64,000 nucleotides of DNA from Fontimicrobium_A sp034506455. GTDB taxonomy: Bacteria > Zhuqueibacterota > Zhuqueibacteria > Residuimicrobiales > Krinioviventaceae. Every line of letters begins with the position of its first letter. The first letter of the stretch is position 1. The stretch is taken from positions 1-64,000 of the forward strand of contig JAPDPN010000002.1 of NCBI GenBank assembly GCA_034506455.1, in the 5' to 3' direction. The position numbers and the translations under genes were made by a program. The notes under the pieces were generated by a model that had not been told where the DNA came from, did not search any database, and worked only from the letters and a program-made list of their open reading frames with translations. Of this stretch, positions 56,904-64,000 are shown piece by piece.

Positions 56904-58187
56904 CTAAATCAGTGCCGCCAAGACTTCTCCCGCTTTGACGGCAAAACGTTCCTTTACAGGCTCCGGCATCGATTCGATGACCTCGCCGACAAATGCCTGA
57001 GTCAATAGCCGTTTGGCGTTGCTCCGGGCAATACCGCGGCTTTGCAGATAAAACAGCGCGTCCGCATCCAGTTGTCCCACTGTACCCCCATGCGTGCAGC
57101 GCACGTCGTCCGCATAAATCTCCAGCTGCGGTTGGGTGTCTATGGTTGCCTCATCGGTCAGCAGCAGGTTTTTGTTGGACTGAACAGCGTCGGTCTTTTG
57201 CGCCGCCTTGTGCACATAAATCTTGCCGCAGAAAACGGCGCGCGATCGATCGGCCAGAATGCCTTTATAAAGCTCGCGGCTTCCGGTATGCGGCGCCGCA
57301 TGCTCGAGTAGGGTATGATTGTCAACCACCTGTTCGCCGGCCGTAATATAAAGGCCGTTCAAGATGCTTTCTGCTCCTTCACCTTCGAGCCGAGAGGTGA
57401 GATCGTTTCGCGCCAGCCGGCCGCCGAGAGTGATCTGATAGGAGGAATAAACAGCGGAGCGCTCCTGGCGTACGGCAGTAAAGCCGGTGTGTAGGGACTG
57501 ATGGTTTTCTTCATTGACCCTGATGTGGAAAAGCGAGGCATTTTCGCCCACTACGATTTCGCCGACCGAGTTGGTCCAATGCTTCTGTCTGCCGATGGAG
57601 ACGTATCGTTCTATCAGCGTTGCCTGTGCCGAGCGACCGACCAAAATGAGCAGGCGGGGAAGCGTCATGATCGGTACATCTTCAGCGATCGTCAAAAACA
57701 GCAGCTCGATCGGCCGCTCCAATAAGGCATTATCGGCAATTTCGAGTACGACGACATCCTTCATCAGCGCCGTATTTAGAGCGGCAAATCCGTGCCGACG
57801 GCCGTCGCCCATTGCGGCCAGTTCAGCTTCAAGGCGCTTCGGTACCCTCCGCAAAGCCTCTGCAAGTGAAAACAGTCGAACACCCTCGGGCAACTCTGCC
57901 GGAATCTTTGCTGCTCTGCCGTTGACCAATACGATTCGCAGCTCGTTACTCGCCTTTAAAAACGGCAGGTCGGGCAATTCAGCCTCCCCAGCCAAAGAAA
58001 AACCCGCAGCGCGGAAAGGGGTCGTGTCGGTAAAGCGCCATTCTTCGTCTTTGAGAGTTGGAAAACCGTTTTCGAGAAACAGCTCGGCGGCCGCCTTGCG
58101 TCTTGCTTCGAGCGCTGCAGGGAAAGCGCCGTTCTCGGACGTATCGATAAGCGGTCGGTACCAGAGGATTTCGGGTTTGTCATTCAT
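56904..58187 (-). CDS. sufD: SufD, Fe-S assembly complex subunit
   Basis: A 427-residue SufB-like right-handed beta-helix protein that pairs with SufB and SufC. Typical SufD features are FLENGFPTLKDEEWRFTDTTPF near residue 40, a central region with VVDNHTLLEHAAPHTGSRELYKGIL, and DADALFYLQSRGIARSNAKRLLTQAFVGEVI near the C-terminus. The ATG overlaps the sufC stop as ATGA. It is shorter than SufB and lacks its long N-terminal part, as expected. Confidence 0.94.
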   Translation of the reverse strand: MNDKPEILWYRPLIDTSENGAFPAALEARRKAAAELFLENGFPTLKDEEWRFTDTTPFRAAGFSLAGEAELPDLPFLKASNELRIVLVNGRAAKIPAELPEGVRLFSLAEALRRVPKRLEAELAAMGDGRRHGFAALNTALMKDVVVLEIADNALLERPIELLFLTIAEDVPIMTLPRLLILVGRSAQATLIERYVSIGRQKHWTNSVGEIVVGENASLFHIRVNEENHQSLHTGFTAVRQERSAVYSSYQITLGGRLARNDLTSRLEGEGAESILNGLYITAGEQVVDNHTLLEHAAPHTGSRELYKGILADRSRAVFCGKIYVHKAAQKTDAVQSNKNLLLTDEATIDTQPQLEIYADDVRCTHGGTVGQLDADALFYLQSRGIARSNAKRLLTQAFVGEVIESMPEPVKERFAVKAGEVLAALI

Positions 58188-58939
58188 ACGGCGGCGGCTC
58201 CTTCCTTAATCTGATCATACCCGTAATCCTCAAGGTGCAAGGCCAACTCGCGGTCACCCGACTTGACGATGCGGCCGTCGTACAAAACATGGACGAAATC
58301 GGGCACAATATAGTTGAGCAGTCGTTGGTAATGGGTCACAACGATGATTGCATTGTCCGGTCGGCGCAGACTGTTGACGCCGTTGGCAACGATTTTAAGC
58401 GCATCGATATCTAAACCCGAGTCGGTTTCGTCCAGGATGGCCAGCTTGGGCTCTAAAACCGCCATCTGCAGAATTTCATTGCGCTTTTTCTCGCCGCCGG
58501 AAAATCCTTCATTTACCGAGCGCTTGAGGAACTTTTCGTCCATCTGCACCAGCTCGAGCTTTTCGCGGATCAGCTTGAGAAATTCCATCGCCCCTACCGG
58601 CGGCAATCCGCGATGTTGCCGAATTTCATTGAGCGCCGTGCGCAGAAAATAACTTGTATTCACACCAGGAATCTCGACCGGATATTGAAAGGCAAGGAAA
58701 ATGCCTTCGCGGGCCCGCTCTTCCGGGGCCAATTCGAGAAGGTTGCGGCCTTCGAACGTGATCGTACCCTCGGTCACTTCGTAGCCATCCCGTCCGGCCA
58801 ACACTGCCGCCAAAGTGCTTTTTCCCGAACCGTTCGGTCCCATGATCGCGTGCACTTCACCCGCATTGACCTGCAGATCGATTCCTTTCAATATTTCATG
58901 CCCCTCGACCGAGGCGTGCAGATTTCTTATGGTCAACAT
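58184..58939 (-). CDS. sufC: SufC, Fe-S assembly ATPase
   Basis: A 251-residue ABC-type ATPase that drives the SufB-SufC-SufD complex. Walker A is GPNGSGKST, the signature is GFSGGEKKRNEILQ, and Walker B is KLAILDETDSGLD. The final IVVTHYQRLLNYIVPDFVHVLYDG is highly conserved in SufC. The ATG at 58939 has AAGGAG upstream and fits the family N-terminus; an ATG seven codons earlier is less likely. sufD follows by overlap. Confidence 0.96.
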   Translation of the reverse strand: MLTIRNLHASVEGHEILKGIDLQVNAGEVHAIMGPNGSGKSTLAAVLAGRDGYEVTEGTITFEGRNLLELAPEERAREGIFLAFQYPVEIPGVNTSYFLRTALNEIRQHRGLPPVGAMEFLKLIREKLELVQMDEKFLKRSVNEGFSGGEKKRNEILQMAVLEPKLAILDETDSGLDIDALKIVANGVNSLRRPDNAIIVVTHYQRLLNYIVPDFVHVLYDGRIVKSGDRELALHLEDYGYDQIKEGAAAV

Positions 58940-58993
58940 CAATCGTTCTCCTTTTTCCATTAGATAACTTGACAGCCGATTCGTTGCGATTTA

Positions 58994-60436
58994 TCAACCG
59001 ACGCTGCCTTCCAAGCTTACACCAAGCAGCTTTTGCGCCTCAACGGCAAATTCCATGGGCAGCTCGGCAAACACCTGCCTGCAAAAACCGTTGACGATCA
59101 TCGACACGGCATTTTCAGTCGAAATACCGCGCTGGTTGAGGTAAAAGATCTGATCCTCGCCGATCTTGGAAGTAGTTGCTTCATGCTCGATCGTTGCCGA
59201 GCTGTTCTTGACTTCGATATAGGGAAAAGTGTGCGCCCCGCATTTGTCGCCGATCAGCAACGAGTCGCATTGGGAAAAATTACGTGCATTCTGAGCGCTT
59301 TTAAGCACCTTTACTTGGCCGCGATAGCTGTTCTGTCCATGTCCCGCAGAAATGCCCTTGGAAACGATGGTGCTGCGCGTGTTTTTGCCGATGTGAATCA
59401 TTTTGGTGCCCGTGTCGGCCTGCTGGTAGTGATTGGTCAGCGCCACCGAATAAAACTCCCCGACCGAATTGTCGCCCATCAAAATGCAGCTGGGATATTT
59501 CCAGGTGATGGCTGAACCGGTCTCGACCTGCGTCCAGCTGATTTTGGAATTTACGCCCTTACAGAGACCGCGCTTGGTCACAAAATTATAGATTCCGCCG
59601 CGCCCTTCCTTATCGCCCGGATACCAGTTCTGCACCGTCGAATACTTGATTTCCGCGTTGTCCAGGGCGATCAGCTCCACGACTGCCGCATGCAGCTGGT
59701 TTTCGTCACGAATCGGCGCTGTGCATCCTTCCAAATAGCTGACGTAAGCGCCATCATCGGCAATGATCAAAGTGCGCTCGAATTGACCGGTGAACTGCGC
59801 GTTTATGCGGAAGTAGGTCGAAAGCTCCATGGGACAGCGCACACCCTTCGGCACGTAGACGAACGAACCGTCGCTGAAAACCGCGGAATTCAGCGCGGCA
59901 AAAAAATTGTCGTTAGGAGGAACCACACTGCCCAAATACTTGCGAACCAAATCCGGATGCTCGCGCACTGCCTCCGAAAAGGAGCAGAAAATAATGCCAA
60001 GCTCGGCCAATTTTTCCTTAAAGGTCGTGGCCACGGAAACGCTGTCAAGCACTGCATCAACCGCCACACCGGCAAGTTTCTCCTGCTCCGCCAAGGGAAT
60101 GCCGAGCTTGTTGTACATTTCCAAAATCGCCGGATCTACCTCGTCCAGGCTTTTTGGATTTGCCTTTTTCGGCGCGGCAAAGTAAATGATGTCCTGATAG
60201 TCAATGGGATCGTATTTGACATGCGCCCAATGCGGCTCGGTCATCTTTTGCCAAGCGTGAAAAGCTTTCAGCCGCCATTCCAACAGCCAGTCCGGCTCGC
60301 CTTTTCGTTGCGAAATGGCGCGAACAATGTCCTCGTTCAAACCCTTCGGAAAGCTCTCACTCTCGATATCGGCTACAAAACCGTATTTGTATTCCTGTCG
60401 GGTAAAATGATCTAAAAGATCCAAATCGTCGCTCAT
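58994..60436 (-). CDS. sufB: SufB, Fe-S cluster scaffold subunit
   Basis: A 480-residue beta-helix scaffold protein on which the cluster is built. The N-terminal region holds KGLNEDIVRAISQRKGEPDWLLEWRLKAFHAW. The core has CRH-like segments such as PKGVRCPMELSTYFRINAQFTGQFERTLIIADDGAYVSYLEGCTAP, and the conserved C-terminal region has SQCDSLLIGDKCGAHTFPYIEVKN, with the Cys proposed as the cluster ligand, and FYLNQRGIS. The ATG overlaps the stop of the Rrf2 regulator (ATGA). Confidence 0.96.
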   Translation of the reverse strand: MSDDLDLLDHFTRQEYKYGFVADIESESFPKGLNEDIVRAISQRKGEPDWLLEWRLKAFHAWQKMTEPHWAHVKYDPIDYQDIIYFAAPKKANPKSLDEVDPAILEMYNKLGIPLAEQEKLAGVAVDAVLDSVSVATTFKEKLAELGIIFCSFSEAVREHPDLVRKYLGSVVPPNDNFFAALNSAVFSDGSFVYVPKGVRCPMELSTYFRINAQFTGQFERTLIIADDGAYVSYLEGCTAPIRDENQLHAAVVELIALDNAEIKYSTVQNWYPGDKEGRGGIYNFVTKRGLCKGVNSKISWTQVETGSAITWKYPSCILMGDNSVGEFYSVALTNHYQQADTGTKMIHIGKNTRSTIVSKGISAGHGQNSYRGQVKVLKSAQNARNFSQCDSLLIGDKCGAHTFPYIEVKNSSATIEHEATTSKIGEDQIFYLNQRGISTENAVSMIVNGFCRQVFAELPMEFAVEAQKLLGVSLEGSVG

Positions 60437-60858
60437 AGGCTCTCCTTGTATGAGTTAGAAGCCGCTACATCCGCCAGCGTTACGCGCTGCAGATAAGCAG
60501 AAACCGCCTGCTGCAGAGGATTAAAACTCTTTTTGACGCCGCAGTTGATGTCTCGGGCACAGCTCTGCGGCTCATCGATGCATTCGACGATCCGTATGGG
60601 CCCTTCGATCGCTTCGACGATCTCGCCGAGCGTAATTTCCTGGGGCTTTCGGTTTAAAATATAACCCCCATATGCGCCCTGAAGCGAGTCAATCAATCCC
60701 TCTTTGGCAAGCTGCTGTAAAATTTTGGCCAGCAACGGCTGCGGCACCGACTTGGCCTCGGCAATCTCTTTGACCGTCAAAATGTATCCTTCACCCTGTT
60801 CCGCCATATGCTGCAGCGCCAAAAGAGCATATTCCGTTTTTTTACTCAGTTTAAACAT
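60433..60858 (-). CDS. Rrf2-family iron-sulphur regulator (IscR/SufR-like)
   Basis: A 141-residue transcription factor with a winged helix-turn-helix (MFKLSKKTEYALLALQHMA, KEIAEAKSVPQPLLAKILQQLAKEGLI). Cys93, Cys100 and Cys106 lie in a spacing close to the cluster-binding cysteines of IscR (there 92, 98 and 104). It should hold an Fe-S cluster and repress or adjust the suf operon according to supply. It is the first gene of that operon. A candidate type-1 IscR operator sits immediately upstream of its ATG, in keeping with self-repression. Confidence 0.92.
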   Translation of the reverse strand: MFKLSKKTEYALLALQHMAEQGEGYILTVKEIAEAKSVPQPLLAKILQQLAKEGLIDSLQGAYGGYILNRKPQEITLGEIVEAIEGPIRIVECIDEPQSCARDINCGVKKSFNPLQQAVSAYLQRVTLADVAASNSYKESL

Positions 60859-60862
60859 GGGT

Positions 60863-60887
60863 ATATCGGACTTTTTTAGTCTTATTT
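60863..60887 (-). promoter_or_regulatory. Candidate Rrf2/IscR type-1 operator before the suf regulator gene
   Basis: The core GACT-N5-AGTC at 60869-60881 equals the centre of the E. coli IscR type-1 consensus. The outer bases agree only in part (ATA at 60863 on the plus-strand reading). It lies about 10 bases before the regulator ATG and downstream of the candidate promoter. Confidence 0.55.
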
Positions 60888-60935
60888 AAGCCTCTGACAT
60901 AACAGAGATACGCTGACTATTATTCCCTGCGGTTA

Positions 60936-60964
60936 ATATTATTGAGAAATATGAGCCGCTACAA
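60936..60964 (-). promoter_or_regulatory. Candidate promoter of the suf operon
   Basis: On the minus strand: TTGTAG (60964-60959), a 17-bp spacer and TAATAT (60941-60936). It would give a leader of about 70 bases that contains the IscR-like site. A perfect 8-bp inverted repeat adjoins the -35. Confidence 0.5.
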
Positions 60965-60966
60965 GA

Positions 60967-60986
60967 TTTTCAGCACGGGCTGAAAA
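60967..60986. repeat. Inverted repeat next to the suf promoter
   Basis: TTTTCAGC (60967-60974), ACGG, GCTGAAAA (60979-60986): a perfect 8-bp palindrome, two bases from the -35 box. It could be an operator or the weak 3' end of the zinc-ribbon transcript upstream. The minus-strand T run after it is poor. Confidence 0.5.
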
Positions 60987-61122
60987 AATTCGGTCGTAGG
61001 AGTGATGATTTAAAGAAAAATGGTCTGTTTAAATGCAAAAGCAGCCGATCGGCAAAGAGAGGGATAAGAAACCACTTCATTATTCGACGAATGCGAAAAT
61101 TTTCGGCAATGTAGAAGAGTCC

Positions 61123-61458
61123 TTAATCAATCCAATACAGCATGCGGCCGCAGTTTTCGCAGACAAAGATCTCGTTGCCTTCTCGGCCTTGCGCACCTAC
61201 AGCCGTGGGTTGACGAAGAAAACATCCGAGGCAGATGTCGTTCTTGACCGGAACAACGGCGCGTTTCAGTTTGCCGCGCAGCCGTTCATATCGGTAGAGC
61301 AGAGGTTTGCTGATTTTGGCTGCCAACTCTTGTCGCGCCGCTTTCAGCTCCTCGCACCCGCTGATTGCAAAGCCCAGCTTTTCCACGTCATGAGCCTCAT
61401 CGATCATCAAATCGAGATCCTGCAGATGGACAATCATCTCCAGCTCTTTATTCTCCAT
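61123..61458 (-). CDS. Small zinc-ribbon protein with N-terminal coiled coil
   Basis: A 111-residue protein with a helical, possibly coiled-coil N-terminal part (ELEMIVHLQDLDLMIDEAHDVEKLG, ELKAARQELAAKISKPLLYRYERL). A C-terminal C4 zinc ribbon follows: CLGCF, then CENCGRMLY about 22 residues later. It resembles the CT398/zf-RING_7 family, in which a helical hairpin bears a zinc ribbon, but is much shorter than typical members. AGGAG seven bases upstream supports 61458; an ATG at 61464 overlaps the EIIA stop (ATGA) and may instead be used. Role unknown. Confidence 0.75.
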   Translation of the reverse strand: MENKELEMIVHLQDLDLMIDEAHDVEKLGFAISGCEELKAARQELAAKISKPLLYRYERLRGKLKRAVVPVKNDICLGCFLRQPTAVGAQGREGNEIFVCENCGRMLYWID

Positions 61459-61460
61459 CG

Positions 61461-61922
61461 TCATTCTCCTTGAAACACCGCCAAGAGGTCTTCAAAATTG
61501 GCAACGTGCATCAACTGTTCTCTTTTGCTATCATCTTTTAATGTTGTGACGAGCGACCCGAGCAGCGGCAGATACTCGTTGCTCTTTTCCTGCGGGTGAG
61601 CGATAACCATGAACAGCAGGTGCACCGGTTGTTGGTCGATGGCGTCGAAAGGAATGCCTTTTGAGGATTTGCCGAAGGCGATCATCACGTCGCCCGCCGC
61701 GGTGGTTCGGCCGTGCGGAATAGCGACGCCTTTGCCGATACCGGTGCTGCCCAGCTTCTCCCGCTGCTTAAGCATGGCCAAAACCAGCCTTTTATTTTTT
61801 ACCAGCTTTTCCCGAACGAACAGATTCAGTAGTTCTTCCAAAGCCTCATCTTTGGTGGTCGCTTTCATTTCCGGGATAAAAAGCGACGAGTGAAAATAGT
61901 TTGTCAAATTGACACTGCTCAT
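61461..61922 (-). CDS. PTS EIIA type-2 (PtsN-like) domain protein, second copy
   Basis: A 153-residue stand-alone EIIA domain. The His to be phosphorylated is in GKGVAIPHGRTT. The other conserved parts (LKQREKLGSTGIG, QPVHLLFMVIAHPQEKSNEYLPLLGSLV) match EIIA-Ntr/fructose type. There is no PTS permease or HPr gene nearby, so a regulatory job is likely. It is placed in a run with mannose-1-P guanylyltransferase, a small conserved protein and a zinc-ribbon protein. The upstream gene's stop abuts its ATG (TAAATG) and the next gene's start overlaps its end. It is clearly different in sequence from the EIIA at 9444. Confidence 0.88.
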   Translation of the reverse strand: MSSVNLTNYFHSSLFIPEMKATTKDEALEELLNLFVREKLVKNKRLVLAMLKQREKLGSTGIGKGVAIPHGRTTAAGDVMIAFGKSSKGIPFDAIDQQPVHLLFMVIAHPQEKSNEYLPLLGSLVTTLKDDSKREQLMHVANFEDLLAVFQGE

Positions 61923-62261
61923 TTATGGCTCCTTTTCTACAAGGGAAGGTTCATCTACATGTTGTCGAATTGCAGAGATGCGGGACAAAATGGGGATGGG
62001 TAAATCAAAGGATGACAGGTCAAGGGCGGCCAACTCTTGCAGCAATGTTTCGATTTTGGCGGCGTCGCTATCCGTTTTTTGCAGAATCACCAGACGTTTA
62101 TCTTCGAGACGGCAGCCGGCGCTGCGAAAATCTCCTTTTTCATAACGGACCTCGATACCCGCCTGCGCGGCCGCATGCTCCAATCGGCTGAGCGCTTCTG
62201 TATTGTCTATTCCTTTAAAGAATTGCGGTTCTTTAGCTGATGCAGTTCGTTTGTTACCCAT
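61923..62261 (-). CDS. Small conserved protein of unknown function
   Basis: A 112-residue protein without signal peptide. The middle holds GIEVRYEKGDFRSAGCRLEDKRLVIL, a pattern of a small alpha/beta domain with a short conserved loop, and the last third is helical and acidic. I do not recognise the family with certainty, but its layout suggests a conserved protein rather than chance. Its ATG has AGGAA five bases upstream, yet lies 55 bases inside the end of the guanylyltransferase gene, and its stop abuts the EIIA start. Both contacts suggest it is a real gene in a coupled operon. Confidence 0.65.
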   Translation of the reverse strand: MGNKRTASAKEPQFFKGIDNTEALSRLEHAAAQAGIEVRYEKGDFRSAGCRLEDKRLVILQKTDSDAAKIETLLQELAALDLSSFDLPIPILSRISAIRQHVDEPSLVEKEP

Positions 62262-63295
62262 CTTACTTCCTGCGAATGCCGCATCCCGCAGATCAGCAGC
62301 GCATCCGCCTGTTCGATAACAATCAAGTCTTCTACGCCGATGATCGATACAGTGCGGGATTGCACATCAATATACGAGTTTCTCACATCTTTTAAAAGAG
62401 GTTTGCCGAAAACCGCATTCAGGGAATCGTCCTTGGGTGAAAGGCGATAGACTTCCTCCCAGCTGCCGAGGTCGTTCCAGAGAAATTCCCCTTTAACCAT
62501 GTAGATGCAATCGGCTTTTTCCATCACTCCGTAGTCGATGGAGCGACCGGCGAGCCGCTGATACACAGCCGCACATACCTCATCGAAGCAGCCCTCGTCA
62601 ATCGAGTTGTCGATCTGCTGCAGCCCTTCATAAAGTTCGGGCATCCATTTTTCGATGAGCTGCATCAGACGGTCGACCCGCCAGAGGAAAATGCCGCTGT
62701 TCCAATAAAATGTGCCGCTCTGAAGAAACTGCTGCGCGGTCTCCGCGTCCGGCTTTTCGCGAAACGATGCCGCCTGAAAAACCGACGGTTCGTCGAGCTT
62801 GCGTCCGGCTTCTATGTACCCATAGCCGGTTGCCGGATAAGTCGGCGGAATGCCGAAAGTGACTGTAGCCGACGGTTCTTTTTCGATAACACGCAGAGCT
62901 GCACGTACAGCATGATAGAACAACTCGGTGCGCTGAATAAGATGATCGGCAGGTGCTGCAAGCATGACCGCGTCCGGATCAAGGCGACGCAAATGAACTG
63001 CCGCCAGACCGATCGCCGGCGCCGTGTTGCGTCCCATCGGTTCAAAGATGAAATGATCCGCATGCAGGTGCGGAAGCTGCTCCTTGAGCAGATGCTCCTG
63101 CGCTCTTGTGCTGACGATGAAAAGCCGATCGCTCGGCACCAGCCCCAACAACCGAGCCACGGTGTTTTGAATCAGCGTCTCGTCGCTGATCATGGCAAGG
63201 TACTGCTTCGGCTTGTCTTCTCGACTTTTAGGCCAAAAGCGCGTGCCGATGCCGCCGGCAAGAATGACGCCGTAAAGGTGATCAGCGATCCCCAT
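62207..63295 (-). CDS. manC: Mannose-1-phosphate guanylyltransferase
   Basis: A 362-residue nucleotidyltransferase making GDP-mannose from mannose-1-phosphate and GTP. The signature is GVILAGGIGTRFWPKSREDKPKQ, with FEPMGRNTAPAIGLAA, DHLI, the YGYIEAG sugar loop, FREKPDAETA, WNSGIFLW and FLWNDLGSWEE. It is the single-domain form, without the C-terminal isomerase/cupin part. GDP-mannose feeds surface polysaccharide. The ATG at 63295 follows AGAGGTG; a GTG two codons earlier is possible. It lies about 200 bp after the thioredoxin gene, with a GC-rich inverted repeat between. Confidence 0.93.
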   Translation of the reverse strand: MGIADHLYGVILAGGIGTRFWPKSREDKPKQYLAMISDETLIQNTVARLLGLVPSDRLFIVSTRAQEHLLKEQLPHLHADHFIFEPMGRNTAPAIGLAAVHLRRLDPDAVMLAAPADHLIQRTELFYHAVRAALRVIEKEPSATVTFGIPPTYPATGYGYIEAGRKLDEPSVFQAASFREKPDAETAQQFLQSGTFYWNSGIFLWRVDRLMQLIEKWMPELYEGLQQIDNSIDEGCFDEVCAAVYQRLAGRSIDYGVMEKADCIYMVKGEFLWNDLGSWEEVYRLSPKDDSLNAVFGKPLLKDVRNSYIDVQSRTVSIIGVEDLIVIEQADALLICGMRHSQEVRWVTNELHQLKNRNSLKE

Positions 63296-63455
63296 TCTCA
63301 CCTCTGTGCTGTTCTTTCAGCATCTCCCAGACTCACTCCCACGCTATTTGTTTCGGCTGGGTTTTGTGTAAATGACTTTAGCATCGAGTTGAAGTTCCCG
63401 CCGGCAGTACGCCCCTTGTGAGGATTATTGCGGTCGGCTGTTTTGCGATTAGAGC

Positions 63456-63485
63456 GGGCGTCGCGCTTACCGCCCGCCGACGCCC
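63456..63485. repeat. GC-rich inverted repeat between trxA and manC
   Basis: GGGCGTCG (63456-63463) and CGACGCCC (63478-63485) with a 14-base spacer. No T run follows on the minus strand, so termination is doubtful. It lies 10 bases after the trxA stop and may shield the 3' end of its mRNA. Confidence 0.5.
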
Positions 63486-63494
63486 GTCGAGCAA

Positions 63495-63821
63495 TCAACC
63501 GATATGCTTGGAAATTTTATTGATTAACTGTGTTTTTGGAAGCGCCCCGATCATTGTTTCCACGACTTGGCCGTTTTTGAACAACAAGAGCGTCGGAATG
63601 CTGTGAATGCCGTAATCAATGGCCGTTCGGCGATTGTTATCGACATCAAGTTTACCGACCTTGAGCTTGCCGTCGTACTCCGCTGCGATCTCTTCAACCA
63701 CAGGCGCCACCATACGGCAGGGGCCGCACCATATCGCCCAAAAATCCACCAAAACCGGAAGCGTCGATTCTATCACTTCACTTTTGAAATTGGCGTCCGT
63801 CAATTCGATTGGTTTTGCCAT
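63495..63821 (-). CDS. trxA: Thioredoxin
   Basis: A 108-residue thiol reductant with active site WCGPC in VDFWAIWCGPCRMVAPVVEEIA. It has a cis-proline in GIHSIPTLLLFKNG and a family-standard size. It keeps cytoplasmic enzymes reduced and can feed electrons to DsbD at 19263. GGAGG five bases before the ATG at 63821 fixes the start; the frame continues upstream but without family resemblance. It heads the short minus-strand gene group that goes on to manC. Confidence 0.95.
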   Translation of the reverse strand: MAKPIELTDANFKSEVIESTLPVLVDFWAIWCGPCRMVAPVVEEIAAEYDGKLKVGKLDVDNNRRTAIDYGIHSIPTLLLFKNGQVVETMIGALPKTQLINKISKHIG

Positions 63822-63913
63822 TTTTTCCTCCGTTTTGTATTCACTAAACAACTTAGAAACTTTGCGCCACTTTTGCAATAAAAAGCTTGGTTTCTCGGGT
63901 CGCCCCATCCGAT

Positions 63914-64000
63914 TTACTTTTTTATCTCGACGCGCGGATTGGCATAACAGTAAAGGCAGCCGTGCGAACAAGGGGTGTACCATCCGATATCCACGCTCTC
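63914..64000 (-). CDS. C-terminal end of a DUF1848 protein (cut by window end)
   Basis: The last 28 codons and TAA stop of a gene entering from the right. They hold ESVDIGWYTPCSHGCLYCYANP, the C-terminal signature of the DUF1848 family, where the CxxxCxxC-like cysteines bind an iron-sulphur cluster as in radical-SAM relatives. It lies on the same strand as trxA, 93 bp upstream. Confidence 0.8.
   Translation of the reverse strand, partial: ESVDIGWYTPCSHGCLYCYANPRVEIKK

Noticed and set aside
63298..63498. 66-codon arginine-rich frame between trxA and manC
   Set aside because: It begins with TTG inside the trxA stop, holds a GC-rich inverted repeat, and its composition looks like non-coding sequence.

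Overview
The window reads as one scaffold of a metagenome-assembled genome from a Gram-negative bacterium of the FCB group, most like candidate phylum KSB1 or Calditrichota. This placement is an inference. It rests on three secreted proteins that end in a Por/T9SS-type sorting domain with a YPNPFN motif, several lipoproteins, an ExbB-ExbD-ExbD-TonB set, and a complete citramalate/leucine/isoleucine-valine gene run. Candidate promoters have TTG-type -35 and TATAAT-like -10 boxes 17 bp apart, unlike the Bacteroidota type. No rRNA, tRNA, CRISPR array or insertion sequence was seen. Two 100-N gaps are present. The first (7034-7133) removes real sequence. The second (13911-14010) is flanked by two identical 127-bp copies and looks like an assembly artefact.

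Region by region. 1-6 kb: the end of a DUF4143 ATPase and a 1691-residue helicase/DUF1998 protein with a nuclease-like tail. 6-10 kb: a gapped DUF5060 glycoside-hydrolase-like secreted protein, an acyl-ACP thioesterase, a DUF123 protein and an orphan PTS EIIA domain. 10-16 kb: a large T9SS-exported protein, a DAACS transporter and peptidase T. 16-21 kb: ExbB/ExbD/ExbD/TonB, a lipoprotein and DsbD. 21-27 kb: a GPH symporter, a GH94 phosphorylase and phosphoglucomutase, together a pathway that takes up a disaccharide, phosphorolyses it and feeds glucose-6-P into glycolysis. 27.7-35.2 kb: ilvB-ilvN-ilvC-leuA-leuB-cimA on the minus strand. 35.6-39.2 kb: metH followed closely by a rubredoxin. 39-47 kb: cutC, a flavin-binding protein, ATP-type PEP carboxykinase, a WHy/LEA lipoprotein, a DUF523/DUF1722 protein, a parvulin, deoC and a hexosamine phosphate mutase.

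47.2-53.5 kb holds a closely packed five-gene plus-strand run: a lipoprotein, a GAF/sigma-54 activator, a Ser/Thr kinase with two PEGA domains, a six-repeat kelch protein with a T9SS signal, and a small membrane protein. Three of its four junctions overlap. It looks like a self-contained envelope signalling unit and is the best candidate here for an undescribed system. 53.6-60.9 kb is a SUF iron-sulphur operon (Rrf2 regulator, SufB, C, D, SufT, Rieske protein, SufS, SufU), with a candidate IscR type-1 operator just before the regulator gene. 61-64 kb holds thioredoxin, mannose-1-P guanylyltransferase, a conserved small protein, a second EIIA and a zinc-ribbon protein, then the last 28 residues of a DUF1848 protein cut by the window edge.
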